Below are positions 1 through 10,617 of a stretch of DNA of 64,000 nt, in pieces; position 1 is the stretch's first letter; every line of letters starts with the position of its first letter. The translations under genes and the position numbers were made by a program. Source of the DNA: Catellatospora sp. TT07R-123 (GTDB lineage Bacteria; Actinomycetota; Actinomycetes; Mycobacteriales; Micromonosporaceae). The DNA is taken from the NCBI RefSeq assembly GCF_018327705.1, contig NZ_BNEM01000001.1:4402001-4466000 (forward strand), in the 5' to 3' direction. The notes below the pieces were generated by a model. That model searched no databases, was not told the DNA's origin, and saw only the letters and a program-made list of their open reading frames with translations.

Positions 1-61
1 CGGTATCTCTGGATCTGCCCGTGCCGGTACGCTGAAACTCCTTACGCGTCGAGCAGGGAGG

Positions 62-625
62 GTGATGATCGTGACTGTGACCATCGATCTGCCCAGCGAT
101 GGCGTGATCACGCGCGCGACGTTCGAGAACCTGCCCACGCCCAACCGGGGCTGGGCATGGGAGTTGCACGACGGAAGGCTGGAGCTCGTCCACATGCCGG
201 TCACCATCTGGCACTGGCAGATCATCCTGATGATCCTGGAGCACTGGCGCCGCCACGGGCACGAGGTCGCCGGGGAGCAGTACGTCGCGGACAGCGGTTT
301 CGTCCGCGGCGGCAGCGGCCGCAACAACTTCGTCGCCGACGGCGTCGTCTTCGTCGCCGGGCACCGGCCCCGACCTCGCGATACGACCCACGACGCGGGA
401 GTCATCCACGTCGTAGTCGAGGCCGTCTCGGACCGCAGCGAGGAGAACGACGCCGTGAACAAGTTCGGTGTCTACGCGGCTCTCGGCGTCGAGCACTACT
501 GGATCGTGCGCGGGGACGCGGACGCAGACCAGGTCGACGGCATGATCACCATGCACGTCCTGCGCGACGGGGCATACGAGGTAGCCGGACACCGCATGGT
601 CTCCCGTCTTGGCGAAGGATCCTGA
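62..625 (+). CDS. Uma2 family (DUF820) putative restriction endonuclease-like protein
   Basis: 187 aa, the usual Uma2 size. This family has a PD-(D/E)XK nuclease fold; members are numerous in actinobacteria and cyanobacteria and their targets are unknown. The core is visible: D93 in VADGVVFV, E120 in VVVEAVS and K134 in NKFGVYA, followed by GVEHYWIV, the family's most conserved block. A Pro normally precedes the first Asp and is Ala here. A GGGAGGG ribosome site sits immediately before the ATG, so the second start a few codons in is also possible. It stands alone with no partner gene. A second Uma2 lies at 59099-59656 on the other strand. Confidence 0.85.
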   Translation: MMIVTVTIDLPSDGVITRATFENLPTPNRGWAWELHDGRLELVHMPVTIWHWQIILMILEHWRRHGHEVAGEQYVADSGFVRGGSGRNNFVADGVVFVAGHRPRPRDTTHDAGVIHVVVEAVSDRSEENDAVNKFGVYAALGVEHYWIVRGDADADQVDGMITMHVLRDGAYEVAGHRMVSRLGEGS

Positions 626-676
626 AACCGCAGGTCGGCGAGCACGGGGCAGCAGGATGAGCACCCGTCCGGTGGG

Positions 677-1936
677 ATGTCCGGCATGGGGGTACGCGAG
701 AACCTGGTCCCGCCCGCCGGTGTCGCCCGGCAGCTGGCCGTCCAGAGTCTGCTGTTCGGGGTCGGGCAGGGCACCTTCCTCACCGGCAGCGCCGTCTTCT
801 TCACCCGCGTCGTCGGCCTGCGCCCGCACGAGATCGGCCTCGGACTGTCCGCCGCCGCGGCGACGGCGCTGCTGCTCTCCGTACCGCTGAGCTCGCTCGC
901 CGACCGGCTCGGCCCGCTGATGCTCTGGAGCCGGGGCGTCGCGCTGCAGGGGCTGCTGTTCGCGGTGTGGCCGCTCGTGCGCGGGTTCGCCACGTTCCTC
1001 GTGGTGATCGTGGCCGTGGAGCTGCTCGGCACCGTGGCACAGGCCGGGCGCAGCGTGTATCTGATCGAGGCCCTCGACCCGAAGGAACGCGTGCGGACGC
1101 TCGCCTTCTCCCGCTCCTGGCTCAACGTCGGCTGGTCACTGGGTGCCGGGCTCGCCGCCCTGGCGCTGGCGATCGACGCCCGGCCCGCGTACTACGCGAT
1201 GGTGCTGGTCAACAGTGTTCTGCTGCTCGGCAACGCCGTCTTCATCGCCAGGCTGCCCGGGGCCGGGCAGCGCCGCGAGGCCCGGGCCGAGCGCCCGCGC
1301 GTGCTGGAGGTGTTCCGCGACCGGCCCTACCTGGCGGTCACCGCCGTCTGCGCGGTGATGGGCTGCTTCGTCACGGTGGAGCTGGAGGTGGCTCCGCTCT
1401 GGCTGCTGCACGACACCGACGCGCCGCGCTGGTGGCTGGGCGTGCTCACCCTGATCAACACATTGATGGCCACGACGTTGCAGGTGGCGCTGACCAGCGG
1501 GACGCACACCCTGCCCGGGGCCGTGCGCGCGCTGCGGCTGGGCGGCGTCGCCGCGGCGGTGGGCTGCCCGGTCTACCTGCTCGCGGGCGGCACCAGCGGC
1601 TGGCTGACGATGGCGCTGCTGGCGGTGGCCACGGTGCTGCTGACCCTGTGCGAGCTGCTTCAGTCGGCGGGCGCGTGGACCCTGATGGCCGAGCTGCCGC
1701 CGGCGGAGCGGCGGGGCGCGTACCTCGGGGCGTACCGGATGGGCACGTCGGCGCAGATGATGATCGGGCCGGCGGCGCTGATCGCGCTGGCGGTCAGCAC
1801 GGGCGGGTGGGGCTGGCTGGTGATCGCCGGGCTGTTCGCGGTCGGGGCGCTGATCATCGGGCCGGTGGTGGGACGTGCGGCGGACTCGCGTCCCAGTCTT
1901 CGGGCAACTGCTCCCGCAACGGCCACAGCGGCGTAA
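677..1936 (+). CDS. MFS transporter
   Basis: About 419 aa with the regular hydrophobic periodicity of a 12-helix major facilitator permease. Between helices 2 and 3 it has the shortened loop motif SSLADRLGP, an A-like motif. The central loop is basic (GQRREARAERPR). The substrate cannot be read from sequence; drug or metabolite export is typical of such actinobacterial permeases. The ATG at 686 is better placed behind GGTGGG at 670-675 than the one at 677, so the first three residues may not be real. The stop lies 14 bases before the leuA leader peptide start, so the leader's promoter must sit inside the end of this gene. Confidence 0.85.
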   Translation: MSGMGVRENLVPPAGVARQLAVQSLLFGVGQGTFLTGSAVFFTRVVGLRPHEIGLGLSAAAATALLLSVPLSSLADRLGPLMLWSRGVALQGLLFAVWPLVRGFATFLVVIVAVELLGTVAQAGRSVYLIEALDPKERVRTLAFSRSWLNVGWSLGAGLAALALAIDARPAYYAMVLVNSVLLLGNAVFIARLPGAGQRREARAERPRVLEVFRDRPYLAVTAVCAVMGCFVTVELEVAPLWLLHDTDAPRWWLGVLTLINTLMATTLQVALTSGTHTLPGAVRALRLGGVAAAVGCPVYLLAGGTSGWLTMALLAVATVLLTLCELLQSAGAWTLMAELPPAERRGAYLGAYRMGTSAQMMIGPAALIALAVSTGGWGWLVIAGLFAVGALIIGPVVGRAADSRPSLRATAPATATAA

Positions 1937-1950
1937 AGTCGACCACTGTC

Positions 1951-1995
1951 ATGCGGTACGTGAGCCTCCTGCTTCGCTGCCGCGACGAGGCCTAG
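1951..1995 (+). CDS. leuL: putative leuA leader peptide (14 codons, Leu-Leu-Leu run)
   Basis: ATG at 1951 opens a 14-codon frame reading MRYVSLLLRCRDEA and ending in TAG. The three consecutive Leu codons (CTC CTG CTT, 1966-1974) just ahead of leuA are what a leucine attenuator needs, and short Leu-rich leader peptides upstream of leuA are known in actinobacteria. There is no Shine-Dalgarno. TAAAGT at 1934-1939 could be a -10 element placing the transcript start close to the ATG, giving leaderless translation. Its 3' codons form the left arm of the stem at 1980-2035. The assignment is inference from position and composition. Confidence 0.6.
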   Translation: MRYVSLLLRCRDEA

Positions 1996-2035
1996 CCGCT
2001 GCCCACTGCGCAGCCACACCGGCACCTCGTCGCGG
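1980..2035 (+). promoter_or_regulatory. putative leucine-responsive RNA element upstream of leuA
   Basis: CCGCGACGAGG at 1980-1990 pairs perfectly over 11 bp with CCTCGTCGCGG at 2025-2035, enclosing the leader stop codon and a smaller hairpin around CTGCCCACTGCGCAG. Further down, TGGTCAA (2099-2105) can pair with TTGACCA (2132-2138). The 5' arm overlaps the leader codons that a ribosome stalled on Leu would cover, so folding should respond to leucyl-tRNA supply. Whether it controls transcription or exposure of the leuA ribosome site cannot be decided by eye; no U-tailed terminator is obvious. Confidence 0.5.
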
Positions 2036-2170
2036 AGTAGCGGCGCGTGCCCGTTTGCCGGTTTCCGTTCAGCTCCCGGTCCCGGCATTTCTGTTGCCTG
2101 GTCAACGACATCGATCCACGTGCCCGTGTGCTTGACCACACAACCGCGTCGGATCGCGCGACCCGCATGA

Positions 2171-3895
<1,725 letters not shown>

Positions 3896-3901
3896 CGACG
3901 T

Positions 3902-5377
3902 TCACGAGGAGGGGCACCGGCCGTACTCGGGCAGGTGCTCCTCCTTCTGTCTGCGCACCTCGGCCTTGGTCAGGGGCACGTGCGGGCAGACGAACAGCGC
4001 CACCGCCGCCGCGACGACCAGCACCCCGGCCGCCCACAGCGCCGCCTGCCGGTAACCGGCGGTCATCGGCCCGGCCTGCTCGTACTGTTCTCCGGTGAGC
4101 CCGACGAGCAGCGGCAGCACGGCCACGGCCAGCAGCGACCCGGCGCGGGCGGCGGCGTTGTTGACGCCGCTGGCCACCCCGGCGTGGCGCACCGCGACCG
4201 CGGCCAGCACCGCGGCGGTCAGCGGGGCGACGAACAGGGTGAGGCCGACGCCGAAGGCCAGCACCCCGGGCAGGATGCCGGTCCAGTAGTCCGTGCCCGG
4301 ACCCACCTCGCGCAGCAGCAGGATGCCGATCGCGCAGCAGACCGGGCCGACGGTGAGCTGTAGTTTCGGCCCGATCTTCGTGGCCAGGGCGCCGGAGCGC
4401 TCGGCGAAGGCGAACATCAGCAGCGTCATCGGCAGGGTGGACAGGCCCGCCTGGAGCGCGTCGTACCCGACGACGTTCTGCAGGAAGATGACCAGCAGGA
4501 ACAGGAAGCCGCCGAACGCGCCGTACACCAGCAGGGTGTAGAGGTTCAGCACCGAGAAGGCGCGCGAGTCGAACAGCTTGAGCGGCAGCATCGCGCGCGG
4601 CCCGCAGTGCCGCTCCCGCAGCACGAACGCCACCGCCCCGGCCACGGCCACGATCAGCCCGCCCAGCACGGCGACCGACCCGAACCCCCGCTCCGGCCAG
4701 GCGATCAGCGCGTACGTCAGCCCGGCCAGCGCCACCGCCCCGAGCAGGCCGCCGGCCAGGTCGAAGTGGTGGTCCACCGCCGGCGAGCGGCTCTCCGGCA
4801 CGTACCGCCGCGCCAGCAGCACCGCCACCGCCGCCAGCGGCACGTTTATCAGGAAGATCCAGCGCCACGACGCCTGGTCGATCAGCACCCCGCCGACGAA
4901 CGGGCCGAGCGCGGTGGTGACCCCGGCCAGCCCGGACCACGCCCCGATGGCGCGTGCCCGGTCGTCGGCGGTGAACGAGGCCTGGAGCAGCGCCAGCGAG
5001 CCCGGCGTGAGCAGCGCGGCGCCCACGCCCTGCACGATCCGCGCGGCGATCAGCAGCTCGACGGTCGGGGCCACGCCGCAGGCCACCGAGGCGACGGTGA
5101 ACCAGACGACGCCGACGACGAACATCCGGCGCCGTCCCCAGTGGTCGCCGAGCGCCCCGCCGAGCAGCACGAACGCCGCCAGCGTCAGCGTGTAGCCGCT
5201 GATCACCCACTGGAGCTGCGCCAGGGTCGCCCCGAAGTCGCGGCCGAGCGAGGGCAGCGCCACGTTCACGACGGTGGAGTCGAGGAAGGCCATGCCGGAG
5301 GCGAGCACCGCCGCGGCCAGCGTCCCCTTGCCCGCGCGGCTGCGCAGCACCAGTCCCCCACCGTCCACCCGCACCAT
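3902..5377 (-). CDS. DHA2 family (EmrB/QacA-type) MFS efflux transporter
   Basis: 491 aa with about 14 hydrophobic segments, the DHA2 layout for proton-coupled multidrug export. The diagnostic start of helix 1, LDSTVVNVALPSL, is at about 32-44. The A motif LGDHWGRRRMFVVG follows helix 2, and the antiporter C motif appears as PGSLALLQASF/GAWSGLAGVTTALGPFVGGVL in helix 5. The tail is basic and cytoplasmic. There is no adjacent TetR or MarR regulator, unusual for this class. It converges on leuA with no terminator visible between them. Confidence 0.9.
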   Translation of the reverse strand: MVRVDGGGLVLRSRAGKGTLAAAVLASGMAFLDSTVVNVALPSLGRDFGATLAQLQWVISGYTLTLAAFVLLGGALGDHWGRRRMFVVGVVWFTVASVACGVAPTVELLIAARIVQGVGAALLTPGSLALLQASFTADDRARAIGAWSGLAGVTTALGPFVGGVLIDQASWRWIFLINVPLAAVAVLLARRYVPESRSPAVDHHFDLAGGLLGAVALAGLTYALIAWPERGFGSVAVLGGLIVAVAGAVAFVLRERHCGPRAMLPLKLFDSRAFSVLNLYTLLVYGAFGGFLFLLVIFLQNVVGYDALQAGLSTLPMTLLMFAFAERSGALATKIGPKLQLTVGPVCCAIGILLLREVGPGTDYWTGILPGVLAFGVGLTLFVAPLTAAVLAAVAVRHAGVASGVNNAAARAGSLLAVAVLPLLVGLTGEQYEQAGPMTAGYRQAALWAAGVLVVAAAVALFVCPHVPLTKAEVRRQKEEHLPEYGRCPSS

Positions 5378-5475
5378 TCTCGTCGCCGTCGCGCCGAACG
5401 CACGCTGAAACCGGACACCTGCGCAGACGTCTTCCGAGTAGTTGCGACAGCAGGGATCAGCCGTAGGGTGAGCAC

Positions 5476-6162
5476 GTGCGATCCCCCAAACCCCTCAGAT
5501 GGACCGGTATCTCCCTACTCTTGTGCGCCACCCTGTTCGCCGCCGCGTGCGACCCGGAGACGGGCGGCACGGGCTCGCCCGGCACCGGTAGTAAGAGCAG
5601 CAGCAACGCCCGTCCGCCGGCGGCCGCCGGTGACGGCGCCACCGCGGCGGCCTCGCTGAAGAGCCTGAAGGTCGCCGAGCCCCAGCCGATGACCGGCTAC
5701 AGCCGCGACCGCTTCCCGCACTGGAAGAAGGCGGGCAGCAACTGCGACACCCGCGACACCGTGCTGGCGCGTGACGGCAAGAACATCAAGCTGGACGGCT
5801 GCAACGTGACCGGCGGCAGCTGGCACAGCGTCTACGACGGCCTCAACACCACCGACCCGCTGAAGGTCGACATCGACCACATGGTGCCGCTGGCGGCCGC
5901 GTGGCGCGCCGGGGCCGACTCGTGGACCGACGACAAGCGCTCGGACTTCGCCAACGATCTGACCCGGCCGCAGCTGTTCGCGGTGTCGTCCACGAGCAAC
6001 CGGTCCAAGGGCGACCAGGACCCGTCGACGTGGAAGCCGCCGTCGCGCGACTTCTGGTGCACCTACGCCGTTGATTGGATCACGGTGAAGACGTACTGGA
6101 AGCTCACCGTGACCACGGCCGAGAAGGCCGCCCTGACGGACATGCTGGAGACGTGTGTCTGA
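5476..6162 (+). CDS. secreted HNH-type nuclease lipoprotein (DUF1524/GmrSD-like HNH domain)
   Basis: 228 aa starting with GTG. A signal peptide ends in the lipobox LFAAAC with C25, so the protein should be lipid-anchored outside the membrane. A Ser/Gly/Ala linker to about 62 is followed by the nuclease domain: metal-finger His in DIDHMVPLAAAW (D135-H136) and the downstream Asn/His-equivalent block SSTSNRSKGDQDP (N176). This is the actinobacterial group related to Streptomyces extracellular nucleases; two Cys pairs (91/110 and a late pair) could form disulfides. The likely role is extracellular DNA or RNA breakdown. No immunity-like gene is next to it. Confidence 0.88.
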   Translation: MRSPKPLRWTGISLLLCATLFAAACDPETGGTGSPGTGSKSSSNARPPAAAGDGATAAASLKSLKVAEPQPMTGYSRDRFPHWKKAGSNCDTRDTVLARDGKNIKLDGCNVTGGSWHSVYDGLNTTDPLKVDIDHMVPLAAAWRAGADSWTDDKRSDFANDLTRPQLFAVSSTSNRSKGDQDPSTWKPPSRDFWCTYAVDWITVKTYWKLTVTTAEKAALTDMLETCV

Positions 6163-6198
6163 CAGCCCTGACGGCCAGGTCTCCACGGAGGAAGTCCG

Positions 6199-6450
6199 AT
6201 GAGCTCCTTGACCACGAACATCGTCGCCGGTCCGGGCGGAGTCATGACCGATGAGGTGGGCGTGGTCACCGGCGAGCTGACCCTCGCCAGCGAGCTCGGC
6301 ACCGACGGGGCGGCCCGGCTGCGGGTGCAGTACCTGGGCGCGGGCGAGTGGTACACGGTGACCGGGGCGACCGTCCCGGTGAGCGGCGGCGACTGCCTGC
6401 CCGCGCTGCACGCCCAGGCGGTGGGCATCCTGAACCGCCCCGAGGGCTGA
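6199..6450 (+). CDS. small conserved-looking hypothetical protein (83 aa)
   Basis: ATG at 6199 lies behind GGAGGAAG with ideal spacing, 36 bases after the nuclease gene, so the two may be co-transcribed. The 83-aa product has no signal peptide or membrane segment, one Cys, and a beta-rich appearance (GELTLASELG, ARLRVQYLGAGEWYTVTGA). The strong ribosome site and codon usage argue that it is real. I do not recognise the family. Confidence 0.65.
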   Translation: MSSLTTNIVAGPGGVMTDEVGVVTGELTLASELGTDGAARLRVQYLGAGEWYTVTGATVPVSGGDCLPALHAQAVGILNRPEG

Positions 6451-6457
6451 AGCGCCG

Positions 6458-6492
6458 AAGCGGCCGCCCGGAGTGACTCCGGGCGGCCGCTT
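6458..6492. terminator. bidirectional terminator hairpin
   Basis: AAGCGGCCGCCCGGAG and its exact complement form a 16-bp perfect stem with a 3-base loop between convergent genes. The A/T pairs at the base give a short tail in both directions. Confidence 0.85.
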
Positions 6493-6504
6493 CCGTGTCC
6501 GCGG

Positions 6505-7584
6505 TCAGCGGCGGCGACGGCGGTGGTGCCAGGCGAGCATGCCGGAGGCGAACAGGATCAAGAACCCGATCACCGCGTACGTCCCGATGCCCATGACCTC
6601 CTCGGCCTCGTCGTACGGCGGCTCCGCCTTGGCCAGGGCCAGCTGCTCGGGCTCGTGCGCCACCGGCGCGGCGCTGTCGGCCGCGTGCTGCACGGCGGGC
6701 GCGTCGACCGGGCTGGGGTGCGCGGACGGCTTGGGCGACGGCGTCGGCGTGGCGTGATGGCCGCCCCGGGTGCACTCGCCCGTCTCGTGCACGCAGATCG
6801 GGAAGCTGGCGTAGTTGTCGGTGATGATGCGGTCGTACGCCCCGTCGACGGTCATCTGCACGTGCGGCTCGCCGGGATGTGCGCTGGTCAGCTTCTCGGT
6901 GAAGGTCACCTTCCGGGTGGCCCCGGGTGCCAGCGCCTCGATCAGGCAGCCGTCCCCGTCCGCCAGCGGGCAGTCCGTCCAGGCCGGATCGGCGAACCCG
7001 GAGCCGCCGGGCTTGCCGATGCGCAGCACGCCGGGCACCGGCCCCGCGTTGCGGTAGGTGACCGTGAACGCGCCGGTCTCGCCGACCCGCAGGTAGGTGG
7101 GGGCGCTCGCGGCCTGGGCGGCGATGTCGGTGTACGGCGGCGAGACGACCTCGACCGGCACGGTGACGGCGGGCGCGGTGCCGGAGGCGGCGTGGGCGTT
7201 GACGGTGACGTTGCCCGCCGCCCCGAGCGGGGCGTTCTTGCGGGCGCGCAGCGAGATGCGGGCGGTGATGCCGCTGCCGGGCGTGATCCGGTCGACGGAG
7301 CAGGTGACCGAGGTCTTGTCCTTGGTGCACCAGTCGCCGCCGACCAGCTCGACCCGGCCGGACAGCCCGCCGCCCAGGCGCACCTTGAGCGTCACCCGGC
7401 TCAGGTCCTGCTCACCGCGGTCGTCTAGCTTGACCAGCAGGTCGGTGCCGCCCATCTCGTTGGCGACCGCCTTGTCGGGCACGGTGACGGCTATCGGGCC
7501 GTCGGCGGCGGCTGCGGGCAGCGCACCGGCCCCGGCCAGCACGAACGCTGTTCCCAACAGGACTGAACCCAGAGCGCGGACCAT
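6505..7584 (-). CDS. surface-exposed protein with signal peptide, beta-sandwich repeats and C-terminal membrane anchor
   Basis: 359 aa from the ATG at 7584 (MVRALGSVLL); an in-frame upstream start at 7614 would add a polar stretch before the signal peptide and is less likely. The signal peptide ends near AAAADG. Two domains of about 120 aa resemble DUF11/bacterial Ig-like sandwiches: conserved Cys pairs around DWCTKDKTSVTCSVD, and the PTYLRVGETGAFTVTYRNAG pattern. A Pro/Ala-rich stalk follows, then a transmembrane helix near the C-terminus ending in HHRRRRR. No LPXTG is seen, so it is anchored by the helix alone. It is paralogous to 9448-10455. Function unknown; a wall-spanning surface protein is inferred. 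Confidence 0.75.
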   Translation of the reverse strand: MVRALGSVLLGTAFVLAGAGALPAAAADGPIAVTVPDKAVANEMGGTDLLVKLDDRGEQDLSRVTLKVRLGGGLSGRVELVGGDWCTKDKTSVTCSVDRITPGSGITARISLRARKNAPLGAAGNVTVNAHAASGTAPAVTVPVEVVSPPYTDIAAQAASAPTYLRVGETGAFTVTYRNAGPVPGVLRIGKPGGSGFADPAWTDCPLADGDGCLIEALAPGATRKVTFTEKLTSAHPGEPHVQMTVDGAYDRIITDNYASFPICVHETGECTRGGHHATPTPSPKPSAHPSPVDAPAVQHAADSAAPVAHEPEQLALAKAEPPYDEAEEVMGIGTYAVIGFLILFASGMLAWHHRRRRR

Positions 7585-7707
7585 GCGGACCCCCAGCGAG
7601 CACGAACGTGGCAAGCTGGGAGGCTACCTTATGTCCTTAAAAGTCCGTTTATCCCGACACGCGGATACCCCGGACGTGGCACAGCCTCGGCGGCGGCTGT
7701 GCCGCCG

Positions 7708-9375
7708 CTAGAGGAACAGCGCGTCCGCGTAGTGCTCGTCGGTCAGCGGGCTGGGCACGATGCCGACCAGGTCCTGCACGGTGACCATGGTGGTCGGGCC
7801 GTGCACCAGCGGCACCGCGGGCAGCTTCTGCATCAGGCTCGCGTTCAGCGCCCGGTACAGGTCGGGTCGGCGCAGCCAGCTCGCCGCGTCGGCGTCCTTC
7901 AGCGCGCCGAACAGCTCGGCGTCGGTGAAGCCGAACTCGTTGGACCGCTGGTCGAACAGGCTGCCCAGGAACGTGTACGCGTCCCCGATGTCGCCTTCCC
8001 AGCCGAACAGGTGCAGGTCGTGCGCCTTGCCCTTGGTCACCGCGGTCAGGTACGCCGGGTTCCACGGCAGCGCCACCGGCTGCACCGTGATCCCGGCCGC
8101 CTTCAGGTCCTCGGCGATCAGGTCCACGATCTTCTTCGGGTCCGGCAGGTAGTCGCGGTAGATGTTGGTCGGGTAGTGCAGCCGCAGCGTCAGCCCGTTC
8201 GGGTAGCCCGCCTGTGCCAGCAGGTGCTTGGCCTGCTCCACGTTCGGCTTGTAGTCGTTGACGTCGGGGTTGTACCCGGCGGCGGTGTCGGGCTGGAAGT
8301 TCAGCGCCACCTTCGCGCCCGGCGGGAAGACCTGGTCCACGATGCGCTGCCGGTTGACCGCGTACGCGATCGCCTGCCGCACCTCGGGCTTGGCCAGCGC
8401 CGGGTTGCCGCTCTGGTTGATACCCAGGTAGAGCACGTTGTACGGCGGCCGCGGCAGCAGCTTGAAGCCCTTCGTCCCCAGCTCCTTCAGATCCGCCGGG
8501 TTGACCAGGTCGTAGCCCTGCACGGTGCCGTCGATCAGCGCCTGCTTGCGCTGGTTGGCCTCGATCGCCTGGAACACCAGATTCTTGATCTTCGCCTTGG
8601 TCCCGTGGTAGCCGTCGAAGGCCTCCATGGTGATCCGGCGCGCCTTCTTGTCCCACGACACCAGCCGGTACGGCCCGGTCCCGACCGGGTGCTCGGCGTA
8701 CGCGGGGAAGCCGGTCGGGCCCTTGAGGTCGTTGGCGTGGTACTTCTCCAGCGCCGCCGGGCTGGAGATGGCGAACGCGGGCACCGCCAGCGCGGCCGGG
8801 AACCTGCTGCTGGCCTTGGTCAGCGTCAGCACCGCCGTGCTCGCGTCCGTCGCCGCGCACGACTTGAACAGGCTCGCGGGCAGGCGGCTGGACCGGTTCT
8901 GGGCGAACCCGCCGAACACCAGCTGCCAGTACGCCGAGACGTCGGCGTTCTGGAGCAGCCCGGTGAAGTGGTACCACCGGTCGAAGTTGGCGCAGACCGC
9001 GGCCGCGTCGAAGTCGGTGCCGTCGTGGAACTTCACGCCCCGCTTGAGCTGGAACGTCCACACCGTGCCACCGGGGTCGGCGGTGAAACTCTCGGCCAGG
9101 CCGGGCATCACCCGGGCGGTGCCCGGCTGGATCTGCACCAGCGTCTCCAGCACCTGGCGGGCCACCCGCAGCGACTCGGCGTCGGGGGCCAGCGCCGGGT
9201 CGAGCGACTGCGCCTGCCCCACCCCGAACACCAGGGTGTCCTTGGTGCTGAAGGTGGGCAGCCCGGCCACGCCCGGCGGGGGCAGCGGGTTGCTGTTGTC
9301 GTCGGTGCAGCTCGTCGCGACCAGCGTCGCGAGCACGAGGAGGATCGACCAGACCCGGCGCCGGGGCGTACGCAT
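7708..9375 (-). CDS. ABC transporter substrate-binding lipoprotein, family 5 (peptide/nickel type)
   Basis: 555 aa. The N-terminus has a signal sequence and lipobox VATSC (Cys about 23), so it sits on the outer face of the membrane. The SBP_bac_5 signature is clear: AQSLDPALAPDAESL, VWTFQLKRGVKFHDGTDFDAAAVC split over about 90-130, and GTGPYRLVSW near 225. It should bind oligopeptides or a similar solute. No permease or ATPase lies beside it; it is embedded between two paralogous surface-protein genes, so it either shares a permease encoded elsewhere, such as 13081-19121, or works as a sensor. Confidence 0.9.
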   Translation of the reverse strand: MRTPRRRVWSILLVLATLVATSCTDDNSNPLPPPGVAGLPTFSTKDTLVFGVGQAQSLDPALAPDAESLRVARQVLETLVQIQPGTARVMPGLAESFTADPGGTVWTFQLKRGVKFHDGTDFDAAAVCANFDRWYHFTGLLQNADVSAYWQLVFGGFAQNRSSRLPASLFKSCAATDASTAVLTLTKASSRFPAALAVPAFAISSPAALEKYHANDLKGPTGFPAYAEHPVGTGPYRLVSWDKKARRITMEAFDGYHGTKAKIKNLVFQAIEANQRKQALIDGTVQGYDLVNPADLKELGTKGFKLLPRPPYNVLYLGINQSGNPALAKPEVRQAIAYAVNRQRIVDQVFPPGAKVALNFQPDTAAGYNPDVNDYKPNVEQAKHLLAQAGYPNGLTLRLHYPTNIYRDYLPDPKKIVDLIAEDLKAAGITVQPVALPWNPAYLTAVTKGKAHDLHLFGWEGDIGDAYTFLGSLFDQRSNEFGFTDAELFGALKDADAASWLRRPDLYRALNASLMQKLPAVPLVHGPTTMVTVQDLVGIVPSPLTDEHYADALFL

Positions 9376-9447
9376 GACGCGACCATAACGGTCGTCGATG
9401 GAGTTCGCTACCTCCCGTAGTGGAGGTGATATCGAACCGTTGTCCCG

Positions 9448-10455
9448 TCAGCCGTCCCGGCCGGGCCGCGACGAGCGGGCCAGCCGCACCGACGCGAGCA
9501 CGACCACCGCGAACACGAACGCGAACGCCAGCATCGCGGGCAGCCCCTCGACCGGGCCCCGGGCCGACAGCGGCAGACCCGACGCGGCCGGGTGCCCGTC
9601 CGGCTCCGCCGAGGCGGCAGGCTGCGGGGAGGCGGGCGGCTTGGGGGCCGCCGCCGCGCGGGCGCCGTAGCGGTGGCCGTCGGTGCAGTAGCCGCCGCGC
9701 ACGCACACGTCCAGGCGGCCGCCGTCGGGCCGGCGCGGGTCTGCGGTCGAGAGGGCGACGCCATACGCCCCCGCGGGGTGGCTGCCGGTGACCTTCACCG
9801 AGACCACGACCGCCACCGACGTGCCCGCCGCCAGTTCCGGCAGCACGCACCTGCGGCCCGACACCTTGCCGGGGCAACTGGCGAAGCCGCGGAACACCAG
9901 GTCGTCGGCGGTGGAGACGGTGACCGCCGAGCCGGCGGCCGGGTCGGGCCCCGCGTTGTGCACCACGACGGTCACCGGCACGGTCTGGCCGACCGAGGCG
10001 ACCTGCCGGTCGGAGGCCGTCTGGAGGTCGGCCTGGCGGGGGCGTACCACCGTGAGGTCGACGGTGACCGTGTCCGCGCCGGGCGCCGACACGCGCACGT
10101 GGCCCGCCGGGCCCTGCGCGGCGCCGGGCCGCGCCTGCACCACCAGCTGGAACTGTGCCGCAGCCCCGGCCGCGAGGCTGGTCTCGCAGGTGAACACCTG
10201 CCCGTCCCGCGCGCAGTTCTGCAGCATGTGCAGGACGGCTACGTCCTTGGACACCTCCGAGGCGTCCACCACCACCGACGTCTTTCCGCTCGCACCGGCC
10301 GCCGCGACCCCGACGAGGCTCACCGCGTACTCGCTGATCTCCACGGAGCCGCGCCCGGCGGACAGGGTGAGGCCGCCCGCCGCGCTCGCCGCCGCCGGGG
10401 CGAGCCCGCCCAGCAGCAGGGCGCCCAGGAGCACGCCGATCGTTCGCAGTCGCAT
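9448..10455 (-). CDS. surface-exposed protein, paralog of the 6505-7584 product
   Basis: 335 aa from ATG 10455 behind AAGGAAGG. The open frame continues far upstream antisense to dnaX, but composition and the signal peptide (MRLRTIGVLLGALLLGGL) fix the start. After cleavage near ASAAGG come two Ig-like or DUF11-like domains, with Cys pairs in LQNCARDGQVFTCE and FASCPGKVSGRRCVLP and the block ASVGQTVPVTVVVHNAGPD. A Pro/Ala stretch, a C-terminal membrane helix and a basic tail (RLARSSRPGRDG) follow. Same architecture as 6505-7584, implying duplication around the binding protein between them. Function unknown. Confidence 0.75.
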   Translation of the reverse strand: MRLRTIGVLLGALLLGGLAPAAASAAGGLTLSAGRGSVEISEYAVSLVGVAAAGASGKTSVVVDASEVSKDVAVLHMLQNCARDGQVFTCETSLAAGAAAQFQLVVQARPGAAQGPAGHVRVSAPGADTVTVDLTVVRPRQADLQTASDRQVASVGQTVPVTVVVHNAGPDPAAGSAVTVSTADDLVFRGFASCPGKVSGRRCVLPELAAGTSVAVVVSVKVTGSHPAGAYGVALSTADPRRPDGGRLDVCVRGGYCTDGHRYGARAAAAPKPPASPQPAASAEPDGHPAASGLPLSARGPVEGLPAMLAFAFVFAVVVLASVRLARSSRPGRDG

Positions 10456-10617
10456 GGTGGTGCCTTCCTTCGAGTGTCGCCTGCGGGATCGTAGTGACTG
10501 CGTGAGCTGATGGTCAGCCCCGCGGGGTACGGTGGCGGGCGACGTTCGGATGAAAACCGGCGTGCGCGGATCTGACGCATGCGGTGCCCCTGAACTGCGC
10601 GAAGACATGGAGGAGCC

